In this document: in pieces, positions 9,300 through 17,007 of the stretch
How the letters are laid out: every line of letters begins with the position of its first letter
How positions within the stretch are numbered: position 1 is the stretch's first letter
Source: Pleurocapsa sp. PCC 7327
GTDB taxonomy: Bacteria > Cyanobacteriota > Cyanobacteriia > Cyanobacteriales > Microcystaceae
Length of the DNA: 64,000 nt
Assembly (NCBI RefSeq): GCF_000317025.1
Contig: NC_019689.1
Location: 4,635,501 to 4,699,500 of the forward strand
Direction of reading: 5' to 3'
Made by a program: the position numbers and the translations under genes
Notes under the pieces: model-generated
The model's input: only the letters and a program-made list of their open reading frames with translations
What the model was told of the DNA's origin: nothing
The model's database searches: none

Positions 9300-10253
9300 C
9301 TATATTCCTGTTTGAGAAATTCCACGAGTTTTTAAAATATCCGTCACCGTACAACAATAATTCATTAAGCCAAAGCTTTCAGGGCTAGTGATATTTTGAT
9401 AAGTAGAATGCCGATTATTAAGAAGAAACCTATCCCAAGCAGCCATTTGAACCCGAAATACAGCTATAAAAAAATTAGCCAACCAAACATATAAAGGAAT
9501 GCGAAAATAAATTCTTTTATTAAAATAAGCACAAATTTCTTCTATAGCTTCATTAACGGTTGTCTGTTGATATCCTAAGACAAATTGCCTGTTAGATGCC
9601 TCAGATGGAGGATTATCGACTAAATATCTAATGATTTGAGCGATATCTCGTGCGTGGATGAAGTGAAAGCTGCCGTCTGCTTTAAACCAACGAATTAAGC
9701 CTATCCACTTAACAACATCGGGCAAACCAGCGGCAATATGAGAATAGGGTTTATTTTCATCTCCTCCGAATACTAAAGTGGGAAATACTTTGGTAATTTT
9801 AGATGCCAATGCAAGTTTAGATAATCGAGAATAACATTCATATTTGGTGCGAATATAATCGGTTCCGATTTCGCCTGCTTCTTTGAGCAAATTATTGTTA
9901 CTATCCAAAATACTAGCTGTAGAAAAGTAAATGACTTGCTCGCATATCTTTGGATCGAGCAACTCGATTAAGCAGATCGTTTTGAGAACGTTAATTTCAA
10001 ATGATTCAACGGCTCCACCCCAACTGGTAGCTGCTAAAATAGCAACTTCTATCGTTTTAAGCAACTCGCTATAGTTTTCGATCTCTTGCAAATTTCCCTG
10101 TAAAATCGCTATTCCAGGACGCGCCTTATAATCAAATTTCAGCTTATTTGGATTTCTAACTAATAAAAATAGTTCGTGTTTAGTTTCCTGAATTAGTGCC
10201 TCCGCCAGATAGTGACCGATACAGCCACTCGCACCTGTTAAAAAAATTCGCAT
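9300..10253 (-). CDS. NAD-dependent epimerase/dehydratase (extended SDR)
   Basis: 317 residues. The N-terminal NAD(P)-binding motif is FLTGASGCIG (residues 4-13) and the catalytic pair is in DYIRTKYE, with the Tyr-x3-Lys spacing of short-chain dehydrogenases. A FSTASI strand precedes it as expected. The later half (HFIHARDIAQIIRYL and RQFVLGYQQTTVNEAIEEI) matches the substrate-binding lobe of nucleotide-sugar epimerases and related reductases. It acts in the cytoplasm, possibly on a nucleotide sugar or a polyketide or terpenoid carbonyl. It stands alone on the minus strand, convergent with the MFS gene, so neighbours give no substrate clue. Confidence 0.82.
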   Translation of the reverse strand: MRIFLTGASGCIGHYLAEALIQETKHELFLLVRNPNKLKFDYKARPGIAILQGNLQEIENYSELLKTIEVAILAATSWGGAVESFEINVLKTICLIELLDPKICEQVIYFSTASILDSNNNLLKEAGEIGTDYIRTKYECYSRLSKLALASKITKVFPTLVFGGDENKPYSHIAAGLPDVVKWIGLIRWFKADGSFHFIHARDIAQIIRYLVDNPPSEASNRQFVLGYQQTTVNEAIEEICAYFNKRIYFRIPLYVWLANFFIAVFRVQMAAWDRFLLNNRHSTYQNITSPESFGLMNYCCTVTDILKTRGISQTGI

Positions 10254-10347
10254 ATAAAGATTAATTTTGCCGTTTAAATTTTAATATTTTCTCCTGTAGC
10301 ATCGACGCGCGCGATTTGGACTAAAGACAACAGCCCTCTAACCATTG

Positions 10348-10369
10348 TTCCCAGGCAGCAGCCTGGGAA
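10348..10369. repeat. Perfect 9-bp stem-loop in the hemE-epimerase spacer
   Basis: TTCCCAGGC at 10348-10356 pairs perfectly with GCCTGGGAA at 10361-10369 around the loop AGCA. It lies in the 200-base gap between the hemE stop and the epimerase start. There is no T-run directly after either side, so a classic intrinsic terminator is not convincing. It resembles the short GC-rich hairpins at 18456 and 19705 and may be one of a dispersed family. Confidence 0.5.
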
Positions 10370-10453
10370 AGAGAAGTTTGAGGTTTTATCTTAAGAAACT
10401 ATGTACAAATGGCTTGTCCCAGAAGACCTTAATCCAAAGTCCAAAATTCCTCG

Positions 10454-11533
10454 TCAACTGATACTTCCGACTGCATATTTCGCTTCTTCGTATCTAACTT
10501 GTTTTGCCGTCTCAAAGAAGTAAGCCACATTTTCTTCTGGCGTGTTTGGGAGAACGCCATGACCGAGATTGAGAATGTGTCCCCAGTTACCAGCCTTTTT
10601 AACGGTGTCAAAAATGCGACCGCGAATAAATTCCTTAGAGCCAAATAGCACGCCGGGGTCGAGATTTCCCTGGACTTTCACCTGCTTGCCCAATCTTGCC
10701 CGCGCCTCTGCCATATCCACCGTCCAGTCTACCGTGACAACATCTGCGCCTGAGAGAGCCATTCGCTCCAGCAGGCCTGCGCTGCCGCTAACGAGAAGAA
10801 TTAAGGGCGTATCTGGATGGGTTTGCTTCACCTGCTCGAATACCCGCTTTTGATAGGGAAGGGCAAAGGTATCATAATCTTGCGGAGATAATTGACCTGC
10901 CCACGAATCAAACATTTGTACTACCTGAGCGCCACAGTCAATTTGGTAGCGGACATAGGTTGCGATCGCATCTGCAAGTTTTCCGAGCAACCGATGCAGT
11001 ATTGTTGAGTCTGAGAATGCCATGCTTTTGATGATGGAGTAGGTTTTGGAACCTTTTCCTTCCACTGCATAAGCCGCTAGCGTCCAAGGCGCACCCACAA
11101 AGCCTAAAACTGTAGATTGATTGCCAACTTCGGAGCGCAGAGCCTGTAAGATAGTTTTGATAAACGGTAGAGACTCTTCTGGTTCGAGGGAACGTAGGTT
11201 ATCGACTTGTTCGGATGTGCGTATGGGAGCGTGAATAATCGGTCCTTTCCCTTCGGCAATATCCATGTCGATGCCCAAACCAGGCAAAGGCGTGACGATA
11301 TCGGAAAACAAAATTACGCCGTCTGGCTGGAAGGCTTTCCAAGGTTGCAGAGAAATTTCAATCGCCACTTCTGGGATTTCCGAGCGATCGCGAAAAGAAG
11401 GATACTTCTCTCTTAAATCTCGATAGGCTTTCATATAGCGCCCCGCCTGCCGCATCATCCACACGGGAGGACGGTCTACTGCTTCGCCACGTGCTGCTCT
11501 TAAAAGATAGGGTATCTCCGTTGACCCAGCCAT
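10454..11533 (-). CDS. hemE: Uroporphyrinogen decarboxylase
   Basis: 359 residues from the chosen ATG at 11533. HemE decarboxylates the four acetate side chains of uroporphyrinogen III to give coproporphyrinogen III in heme and chlorophyll synthesis. Diagnostic blocks are the N-terminal [12 protein letters not shown], the [15 protein letters not shown] segment, [12 protein letters not shown], and the C-terminal [15 protein letters not shown]. The frame is open for 20 more codons to 11593, but the ATG at 11533 has an AGGAG ribosome-binding site five bases upstream and gives the normal N-terminus, whereas the longer form begins with unrelated residues. It is preceded on the same strand by the VKOR gene and its probable terminator, so it is likely transcribed on its own. 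Confidence 0.95.
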   Translation of the reverse strand: MAGSTEIPYLLRAARGEAVDRPPVWMMRQAGRYMKAYRDLREKYPSFRDRSEIPEVAIEISLQPWKAFQPDGVILFSDIVTPLPGLGIDMDIAEGKGPIIHAPIRTSEQVDNLRSLEPEESLPFIKTILQALRSEVGNQSTVLGFVGAPWTLAAYAVEGKGSKTYSIIKSMAFSDSTILHRLLGKLADAIATYVRYQIDCGAQVVQMFDSWAGQLSPQDYDTFALPYQKRVFEQVKQTHPDTPLILLVSGSAGLLERMALSGADVVTVDWTVDMAEARARLGKQVKVQGNLDPGVLFGSKEFIRGRIFDTVKKAGNWGHILNLGHGVLPNTPEENVAYFFETAKQVRYEEAKYAVGSIS

Positions 11534-11644
11534 ATAATCTCCTAACCAAAAAAATTTTGTGTTATCGGGGCATTTTATGTGTCTGTGTGGCACATTCGTT
11601 TAGCTTATCATTGTTGATTCCCGTCTCGACAAAATCTTCCCAAG

Positions 11645-11670
11645 AATAAAATAGCCCGCCTGAGCGGGCT
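11645..11670 (-). terminator. Rho-independent terminator downstream of the VKOR gene
   Basis: On the minus strand a GC-rich stem AGCCCGC/GCGGGCT (arms 11664-11670 and 11653-11659, four-base loop) is followed by ATTTTATTCTT. It lies about 40 bases beyond the VKOR stop codon and upstream of hemE, so it should separate the two genes. Confidence 0.7.
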
Positions 11671-11711
11671 GAGTTCGTTTTGTCTAAAGATTGTCTAAAG
11701 ATCGGTGTTGT

Positions 11712-12701
11712 TTACCGTCCCAGCATCGTATACTTAAAGTTTGTTGGACCTTGATAGCCCGAAAGCTCGGCTAATTCTTCCGGTAATTTAACGCCTTGAT
11801 GCATCTTCCCGTTAATCTCCCAAGTTGGGAAAGACTGAATCTTGGCATCGGCGCAGGCTTGAGGTTGTGGATTATTGCCTTGGGGATCGCACTCGATATA
11901 GTTAATTTCTTGGAAGGCTTCTTGTCCTAGTAGCTGTTTTTGTTCGTAGCAGTGAGGACACCAAAATGCCCCGTACTCTTTCGCGCCGATGGCTTTTAAA
12001 TGTTTTGCCAGGGCAATTTCTGCTTCTCCAGAAGTTGTGGTGATTTTCCAGCCATAGGGGGGTTGAGGATTGGTTTTCGCTTGGGGAATGGGAATGCGTC
12101 CCCCTTGTGCGGTTGGAAGGGTATCGACATTAGCGTATACGGCTAAAGTTCCCACAATCGTTATAGTTCCAACGATAATTGCGGTGAAAACAATTTGCCC
12201 TAACTCTTCCCATTCGCGCCCGACAATGGTTAGCACCAACAAACTGAGGGAAAATATGGCGGAACCTATACAATACGGACAGGGGGTTTTGAGTTCGGTG
12301 GCTAGAATAAACATTAAATAGCCGCTGAAAACTGTCATTGCCGTTGCGCCTATCAGTAAGAGCAGCCAAGTCCAGTCTTCTAGTTGTTTCCTCAGTCCTT
12401 TGTTGGTTTCTGGGCTAACAAACAACGGACTCAAAGCAAAGGTCGCCATACCGATATAGGCGAGGCTGCCAAAGAGGGACAGAGGTGGTCCAGAACGACC
12501 GAACGGATAGGCATAGGCGCTATCTAGCACGTCTTTACAGCCCCCTGCCGCTTGGGCAGCCTCAGCGGTGCAGGCAACGTCTCCGCCTGTTAATTTTGTG
12601 ATGGTTAAATAGGCGGTGAGGATCGCTCCAACAATAGCGATCGCGCCAATGATTGGACGCGACCAACGATGAATCCAGGGAAGAGTACGTCGGCGACTCA
12701 T
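11712..12701 (-). CDS. Vitamin K epoxide reductase-thioredoxin fusion (VKOR/LTO1-type)
   Basis: 329 residues. Residues 15-190 form the membrane VKOR domain: the loop cysteines C44 and C55 and the active-site pair CPYC (C141, C144). After a linker, residues about 218-325 form a thioredoxin-like domain with CPHC (C248, C251) and a further pair C271 and C283. This architecture is the known cyanobacterial VKOR homologue, which uses quinone to oxidise the thioredoxin domain and so drives disulfide formation in the thylakoid lumen or periplasm. All key cysteines are present. The IS605-type element lies directly upstream, its left hairpin about 65 bases before the start codon, and may have changed the promoter region. 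Confidence 0.92.
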   Translation of the reverse strand: MSRRRTLPWIHRWSRPIIGAIAIVGAILTAYLTITKLTGGDVACTAEAAQAAGGCKDVLDSAYAYPFGRSGPPLSLFGSLAYIGMATFALSPLFVSPETNKGLRKQLEDWTWLLLLIGATAMTVFSGYLMFILATELKTPCPYCIGSAIFSLSLLVLTIVGREWEELGQIVFTAIIVGTITIVGTLAVYANVDTLPTAQGGRIPIPQAKTNPQPPYGWKITTTSGEAEIALAKHLKAIGAKEYGAFWCPHCYEQKQLLGQEAFQEINYIECDPQGNNPQPQACADAKIQSFPTWEINGKMHQGVKLPEELAELSGYQGPTNFKYTMLGR

Positions 12702-12765
12702 AGTCAGTTACCAGTTATCGGTAGTGGCTTTTAACTATCAGCGATTTTAACATCCTTGCGGGAAG

Positions 12766-12796
12766 TCCCCCAGTGCAGGGAAACGGAACTGGGGGA
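12766..12796. repeat. Left-end hairpin of the IS605-type element
   Basis: TCCCCCAGT (12766-12774) pairs perfectly with ACTGGGGGA (12788-12796). It lies 22 bases beyond the tnpA stop, at the correct side and distance to be the subterminal left-end hairpin that a Y1 transposase binds in single-stranded form. It could also act as a transcription stop for tnpA, though no T-run follows. Confidence 0.6.
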
Positions 12797-12818
12797 TGAA
12801 AGCAAGGGCAGGATATAG

Positions 12819-13232
12819 TTAGCTACGCGGAGAATCTTGTTGCTTGATAGATTTTTTCAAAACATCAAGCGATACTCCGCCACTGGAATTGACCAAGTAT
12901 GAGCTAGACCAAAAAACAGGTTTCCAGTAGTATTTGTCAACATGAGACTTGAACTCCTTGCGAATTAGTCTGCTTGATGACGCTTTAAGAACTTTTACAA
13001 ACTCAGAAATCTGGTTGTCTGGAGACAGACTGACCAATAAATGAACATGGTCTTCTTCGCCATTGAACTCAATCAAAATGCTTTTTTGTTGTTCGCAGAG
13101 CTCCGTGAAAATTGTTTGCATTCTAGTGAGAATTTCAGAAGTAATCACCTTGCCTCGATACTTCGTTACCAATACAATATGCAAGTGAATACAAAATAGA
13201 GCATGAGAACTCTTTCTGAGCAAAGGTTGCAC
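12819..13232 (-). CDS. tnpA: IS200/IS605-family Y1 (HUH) transposase TnpA with Ser at the catalytic Tyr position
   Basis: 137 residues, the normal length for this family. TnpA cuts and rejoins single-stranded DNA. The metal-binding HUH motif is present as H62-V-H64 in EEDHVHLLVS. The usual FWSSSY segment follows at 107-112. In family members the helix after this ends in Y-I-x-x-Q, where Tyr is the nucleophile. Here the corresponding residues are S128-I-K-Q-Q132, so the nucleophilic Tyr is replaced by Ser (codon TCT, 12849-12851). The start shown is GTG at 13232; no ATG gives a proper N-terminus. If the alignment is right the enzyme should not form the 5'-phosphotyrosine intermediate. Frame and length are otherwise intact. 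Confidence 0.85.
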   Translation of the reverse strand: MQPLLRKSSHALFCIHLHIVLVTKYRGKVITSEILTRMQTIFTELCEQQKSILIEFNGEEDHVHLLVSLSPDNQISEFVKVLKASSSRLIRKEFKSHVDKYYWKPVFWSSSYLVNSSGGVSLDVLKKSIKQQDSPRS

Positions 13233-13263
13233 TGGGCGTTAAGTGAATGGTACGCTCGCACCC

Positions 13264-14514
13264 ATGAGAGTAACACGTAGAACCACCTTTCGCTTATATC
13301 CAACTAAATCTCAGGAGTCGAAATTGCATTATTGGCGACGACTTCATAAAGATTTGTTCAAGGCCTGTCTTTACCACAGAAAGACAGAATATCAGCGTTT
13401 TGGGAATTCTATTAGCTACTATGACCAGCAAAATATTCTGCCAGATTTCAAAGAATGTTGGCCTGAATATAAAGAATTAGGTGCGCAAGCTTTACAGGCA
13501 ACGGTAAAGGGTGTTGACTATGCCTTTCAACGTTTTTTCCGTGGATTGAGTGGATACCCAAAATTCAAGTCTGCACGACATGATCGTGGTCGGACTTATC
13601 CAGGAATAAGTGGATGGAAAGCGCATACATCAGGCGATAACGGCTACCTGGAATTGTCTAATTTAGGACAAATTCAGATGAGAGGTAAAGCTAGAACTTG
13701 GGGGACACCAACAACTTGTACAATCATCTGGAAACCAGGTAAATGGTATGCTTCAATCACTGTAAACTGCGAACCAAAACGAGAAACTAGCACTGGTGCT
13801 ATAGGTTTAGATTTTGGTACTCACCACGCTATTGCTTGTTCAGATGGAACAATAATTGCTCCTCCGAAATTTTTAGCCAAAACTCAACAAAAAATAAAGC
13901 AATTATCTAAGAGATTGCGTCGCAAGCGTGCGCCTAATTTCAAAAAGAAGATTAAAGCATCTAAACGTTGGAGAAAAGCCAGGAAACAAATTAGTAGACT
14001 TCAAAGTAAAGTGACCAATCAAAGACAAGATTGGCAACATCAAGTAGCTACACAGATAGGAAAGAGTAATTCACTGGTAGCTACTGAGAAGTTGAACATC
14101 AAAGGGATGACTCGTAAAGCAAACAAGGGCAGCCAAAGAAAACATCAAAAAACAGGACTCAATAGCTCGCTGTTAGATGTTGGGATTGGCAATCTAACTT
14201 CACTAATCAGATCTAAGCTCAGTGAATGTAGTGGGGTATTTGTTGAAGTACCTCTCAAAATTGCACCATCCCAAACTTGCCCTCGGTGTGGTTACAAAAA
14301 GAAAAAAGAGTTAGCCGAGCGTGTGCATCATTGTGAAAACTGCAACTTCACTGCGGCTCGTGATGTGGCAGCATCAATGGTAATGCTCAATTACGCTTTG
14401 GGGTTAGGAACTAGCCTCTCAAACGCTGATGCTGAACCTCTTTCTAAGACCCCACAGCATTGTGGAGGGTTTAGGAAAGTTCAGCAGGTGAAGCGTCAGA
14501 AACCTCGGAGGTAG
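13264..14514 (+). CDS. tnpB: TnpB (OrfB) RNA-guided endonuclease of the IS605-type element
   Basis: 416 residues from ATG at 13264; a GTG at 13243 would add seven residues but ATG gives the usual MRVTRRTTFRLYP start. The RuvC triad is intact: D183 (AIGLDFG), E275 (VATEKLNIKGM) and D367 (AARDVAAS). The zinc finger CPRCGY...CENCNF lies between the last two. An arginine/lysine-rich bridge-helix-like segment is at about 205-260. TnpB proteins are the ancestors of Cas12 and cut DNA using a guide RNA made from the element's right end. The gene looks fully functional, unlike tnpA. The C-terminal coding part overlaps the long hairpin at 14431-14485 that may belong to the guide RNA. Confidence 0.92.
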   Translation: MRVTRRTTFRLYPTKSQESKLHYWRRLHKDLFKACLYHRKTEYQRFGNSISYYDQQNILPDFKECWPEYKELGAQALQATVKGVDYAFQRFFRGLSGYPKFKSARHDRGRTYPGISGWKAHTSGDNGYLELSNLGQIQMRGKARTWGTPTTCTIIWKPGKWYASITVNCEPKRETSTGAIGLDFGTHHAIACSDGTIIAPPKFLAKTQQKIKQLSKRLRRKRAPNFKKKIKASKRWRKARKQISRLQSKVTNQRQDWQHQVATQIGKSNSLVATEKLNIKGMTRKANKGSQRKHQKTGLNSSLLDVGIGNLTSLIRSKLSECSGVFVEVPLKIAPSQTCPRCGYKKKKELAERVHHCENCNFTAARDVAASMVMLNYALGLGTSLSNADAEPLSKTPQHCGGFRKVQQVKRQKPRR

Positions 14515-14545
14515 CGCAAGCGAAGTCCGTAGGTAGTTCATCAAT
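14431..14545 (+). ncRNA. Candidate omega RNA (TnpB guide RNA) scaffold at the 3' end of the IS element
   Basis: GCTGAAC (14431-14437) pairs with GTTCAGC (14479-14485), enclosing an imperfect stem TTTCTAA...TTAGGAAA and an inner CCACA/TGTGG stem around GCAT. A second small hairpin (14502-14512) and GCGCAAGCG follow, then the element's end at about 14540. In characterised elements the omega RNA starts inside the end of tnpB and runs through the right end, with the guide taken from flanking DNA. The guide here would therefore be the end of btpA and beyond. The structure is seen; its function as omega RNA is inferred. Confidence 0.5.
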
Positions 14546-14548
14546 GTC

Positions 14549-15397
14549 TCACTGAGTTAGCTTAACAGAAGTTACAGATTTAAATTTTTCTTTGGCGGCC
14601 GCGACTTGGCGCGCCGCTTCGACAAACTGAGCGACTCGAATCGGATCGATGGGTTCGGTAATTTTTCCGTTTCGTTTAAGGGAACTAGCAACGATCGCGC
14701 CGTCGGCAGCTTTCATCAGTTGACCGATATTTTCCCACGTCGCGCCGCTGCCGATGAGAACGGGGGTTCCCTTTGCCGCAGTAGTTGCCAGTTCTAAGTC
14801 CTCGAAACTCGGTGGACTTCCCGTTGCCCAGCCGGAAAGAATGACTGCATCGGCTAAACCCCGTTCGATGGTTTCTTGGACGGCTGTCGTCAGATTAGGC
14901 ATTCCCAAAGGACGGGCGTGTTTGACGAGTACGTCTGCTAGAATCGCTACGTCAGCGCCCAGTTCTCGACGGTAGCGCATCAGTTGATGGGCTTGTCCTT
15001 CGATGAGTCCTTGATCGGTCGCCATTACTCCGGTAAGCACGTTGACGCGGATAAATTGAGCGTTGACGCAAGACGCGATCGCGAGGGCACTTTTGGCATC
15101 GTTGCGCAATAGATTGATCCCTACTGGCACGACTACCAAATTCATAATGCGATCGACAATCAACGTCATCGCGCTCACCACTGCCGGATCGACGCAATCT
15201 TTCGCAAAGGGAGCGTCAAAGAAATTTTCGACTATAATTCCGTCTACGCCTCCGGCCGCTAATGCGGTTGCTTCCTGTTCTGCTCGCTCGATAACCGCTT
15301 TCAGGCTGCCCCCCCAACGCGCCGAGGTGGGCAACGGCAACAGATGAACAACGCCGATAATTGGATTGGGGGTGTTAAAAATTTGGGTTAAGTTCAC
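14549..15397 (-). CDS. btpA: BtpA-family photosystem I biogenesis protein
   Basis: 282 residues, a TIM-barrel-like protein of the BtpA/SgcQ family. Recognised blocks are GVVHLLPLPTSARWGG near the N-terminus, AGGVDGIIVENFFDAPF, VPVGINLLRNDA, and the C-terminal VLIGSGATWENIGQLM. In Synechocystis BtpA is an extrinsic thylakoid protein needed to stabilise the photosystem I reaction-centre proteins. The start ATG at 15397 gives the standard MNLTQIFN N-terminus. The right end of the IS605-type element is within about ten bases of the stop codon, so this gene narrowly escaped interruption and may have lost a native downstream terminator. Confidence 0.92.
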   Translation of the reverse strand: MNLTQIFNTPNPIIGVVHLLPLPTSARWGGSLKAVIERAEQEATALAAGGVDGIIVENFFDAPFAKDCVDPAVVSAMTLIVDRIMNLVVVPVGINLLRNDAKSALAIASCVNAQFIRVNVLTGVMATDQGLIEGQAHQLMRYRRELGADVAILADVLVKHARPLGMPNLTTAVQETIERGLADAVILSGWATGSPPSFEDLELATTAAKGTPVLIGSGATWENIGQLMKAADGAIVASSLKRNGKITEPIDPIRVAQFVEAARQVAAAKEKFKSVTSVKLTQ

Positions 15398-15589
15398 TGA
15401 AATCTACCTAATGCACCGACTGTTTATCTGCCATCTGCTTTATGTCCAATAGAAAATTGTATCGAGAATGGGACTCGGATGGCGAGCGAAATTTTTACTT
15501 CGAGATCTGCGCTCGTTTCCAAAATCAGTTAAAATATCTTAATAAATTGCGAGAAAATTATTGCCAACTCTTTCTAAATTTTAAATCGA

Positions 15590-16912
15590 ATGGGCAACAA
15601 GCCAACTATTGCCATTTCCCATTTGGGCTGCGAGAAAAATCGAATCGACTCCGAACACATGTTGGGCTTGCTGGCTAAAGCTGGCTATCGAGTAGACGCC
15701 AACGAAGATTTAGCTGATTACGTTATCGTCAATACCTGTAGTTTTATTCAAGCCGCTAGAGAAGAGTCCGTTCGTACCTTAGTCGAACTAGCAGAAGCCG
15801 ATAAGAAAATTATTATCTCCGGGTGCATGGCGCAGCATTTCCGCGAACAACTACTCGAAGAGTTACCGGAAGCTGTTGCCATCATCGGAACTGGAGATTA
15901 TCACAAAATCGTTGAAGTGCTCGAACGAGCAGAGGCAGGCGAACGAGTCAAAGAAGTTTCTGACCGACCGACGTACATGGCCGACGAAACGACCCCTCGC
16001 TACCGCACGACAAACGAAGGAGTCGCTTACCTGCGAGTTGCTGAAGGGTGTGACTATCGCTGTGCTTTTTGTATCATTCCCCATTTGCGAGGCAACCAGC
16101 GATCGCGCTCCATCGAATCGATCGTCACAGAAGCCCAACAACTGGCCGATCAAGGCGTACAAGAAATAATCTTAATTTCCCAAATTACAACCAATTATGG
16201 GTTAGACTTGTATGGAGAGCCAAAGCTAGCCGAACTCTTGCGGGCGCTGGGAAAAGTTGACGTTCCTTGGATTCGGATGCACTATGCTTATCCGACCGGA
16301 CTGACTCCAAAAGTTATCGACGCTATTCGAGAGGTACCCAACGTTCTGCCCTATCTAGATTTACCCTTACAGCACTCCCATCAAGATATTCTCAAAGCAA
16401 TGAATCGCCCCTGGCAAGGGGGCGTTAACGATGCTATTATCGAACGCATTAAAACTTCGATTCCAGAAGCCATCTTGCGAACGACTTTTATCGTCGGCTT
16501 TCCTGGAGAAACCGACGAGCATTTTGCCCATTTAGTCGATTTTGTCAAGCGCCACGAATTCGACCACGTAGGCGTTTTTACTTTCTCGCCGGAAGAAGAA
16601 ACACCAGCCTACAGCATGCCCAATCAAATTCCTCAGGAGGTGATGGAGGAGAGGCGCGATCTTTTAATGCAAGTGCAACAACCCATTTCCGAAAAGAAAA
16701 ATCGCGCTTGCGTCGGGCAAATCGTTGAAGTCCTCATCGAGCAAGAAAATCCTGAAACGATCGAATTTATTGGACGTTCGGCGCGCTTTTCCCCGGAAGT
16801 GGACGGAGTGGTTTACGTTCGAGGAGAAGGGGCATTAAATTCAATCGTGCCGGTGAAGATTATCGATTCCGATATCTACGACCTCTATGGCGAAGTTGCT
16901 TGGGAAGAATAA
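15590..16912 (+). CDS. rimO: Ribosomal protein uS12 methylthiotransferase RimO
   Basis: 440 residues, the usual RimO length. RimO adds a methylthio group to an aspartate of ribosomal protein S12 using two iron-sulfur clusters and SAM. N-terminal MTTase cysteines are C14 (HLGCEKN), C50 (VNTCSF) and C79 (SGCM). The radical-SAM cluster is C154-x3-C158-x2-C161 in [14 protein letters not shown]-terminal TRAM-like domain covers about 375-440. [12 protein letters not shown] and [12 protein letters not shown] are typical of RimO rather than MiaB. It is monocistronic by position: it diverges from btpA with 192 bases between them, and the helicase gene follows after 95 bases. Confidence 0.96.
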   Translation: MGNKPTIAISHLGCEKNRIDSEHMLGLLAKAGYRVDANEDLADYVIVNTCSFIQAAREESVRTLVELAEADKKIIISGCMAQHFREQLLEELPEAVAIIGTGDYHKIVEVLERAEAGERVKEVSDRPTYMADETTPRYRTTNEGVAYLRVAEGCDYRCAFCIIPHLRGNQRSRSIESIVTEAQQLADQGVQEIILISQITTNYGLDLYGEPKLAELLRALGKVDVPWIRMHYAYPTGLTPKVIDAIREVPNVLPYLDLPLQHSHQDILKAMNRPWQGGVNDAIIERIKTSIPEAILRTTFIVGFPGETDEHFAHLVDFVKRHEFDHVGVFTFSPEEETPAYSMPNQIPQEVMEERRDLLMQVQQPISEKKNRACVGQIVEVLIEQENPETIEFIGRSARFSPEVDGVVYVRGEGALNSIVPVKIIDSDIYDLYGEVAWEE

Positions 16913-17007
16913 AACGGCTTAAACTGACATAAATTCGCTAAAAATAGAGAGTTTAAGGTCAAATTTTCAATTTTGAACGCATAATCAACCAATAATCACG
17001 CTTAATT

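Larger units (their letters stand above)
12751..14545. mobile_element. IS200/IS605-family insertion sequence, divergent tnpA/tnpB (IS605 type)
   Basis: Two divergent genes, a Y1-type tnpA on minus and an OrfB/tnpB on plus, share an 11-base spacer between their longest frames. The left side carries a perfect 9-bp stem (12766-12774 with 12788-12796, thirteen-base loop), as expected of a subterminal hairpin recognised by TnpA. The right side has a long imperfect hairpin in the end of tnpB (14431-14485), a small ACCTC/GAGGT palindrome (14502-14512) and the end sequence GTAGGTAGTTCATCAA. Exact ends are uncertain by about ten bases because this family makes no target duplication and has no terminal inverted repeats. 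It sits between the btpA stop and the VKOR start without breaking either gene. Confidence 0.8.

Noticed and set aside
10429-10644. 71-codon minus-strand frame at the end of hemE
   Set aside because: It lies within hemE in another frame.
15442-15678. 78-codon plus-strand frame overlapping the start of rimO
   Set aside because: It begins in the spacer and runs out of frame into rimO; the product has no family resemblance and no likely start site.
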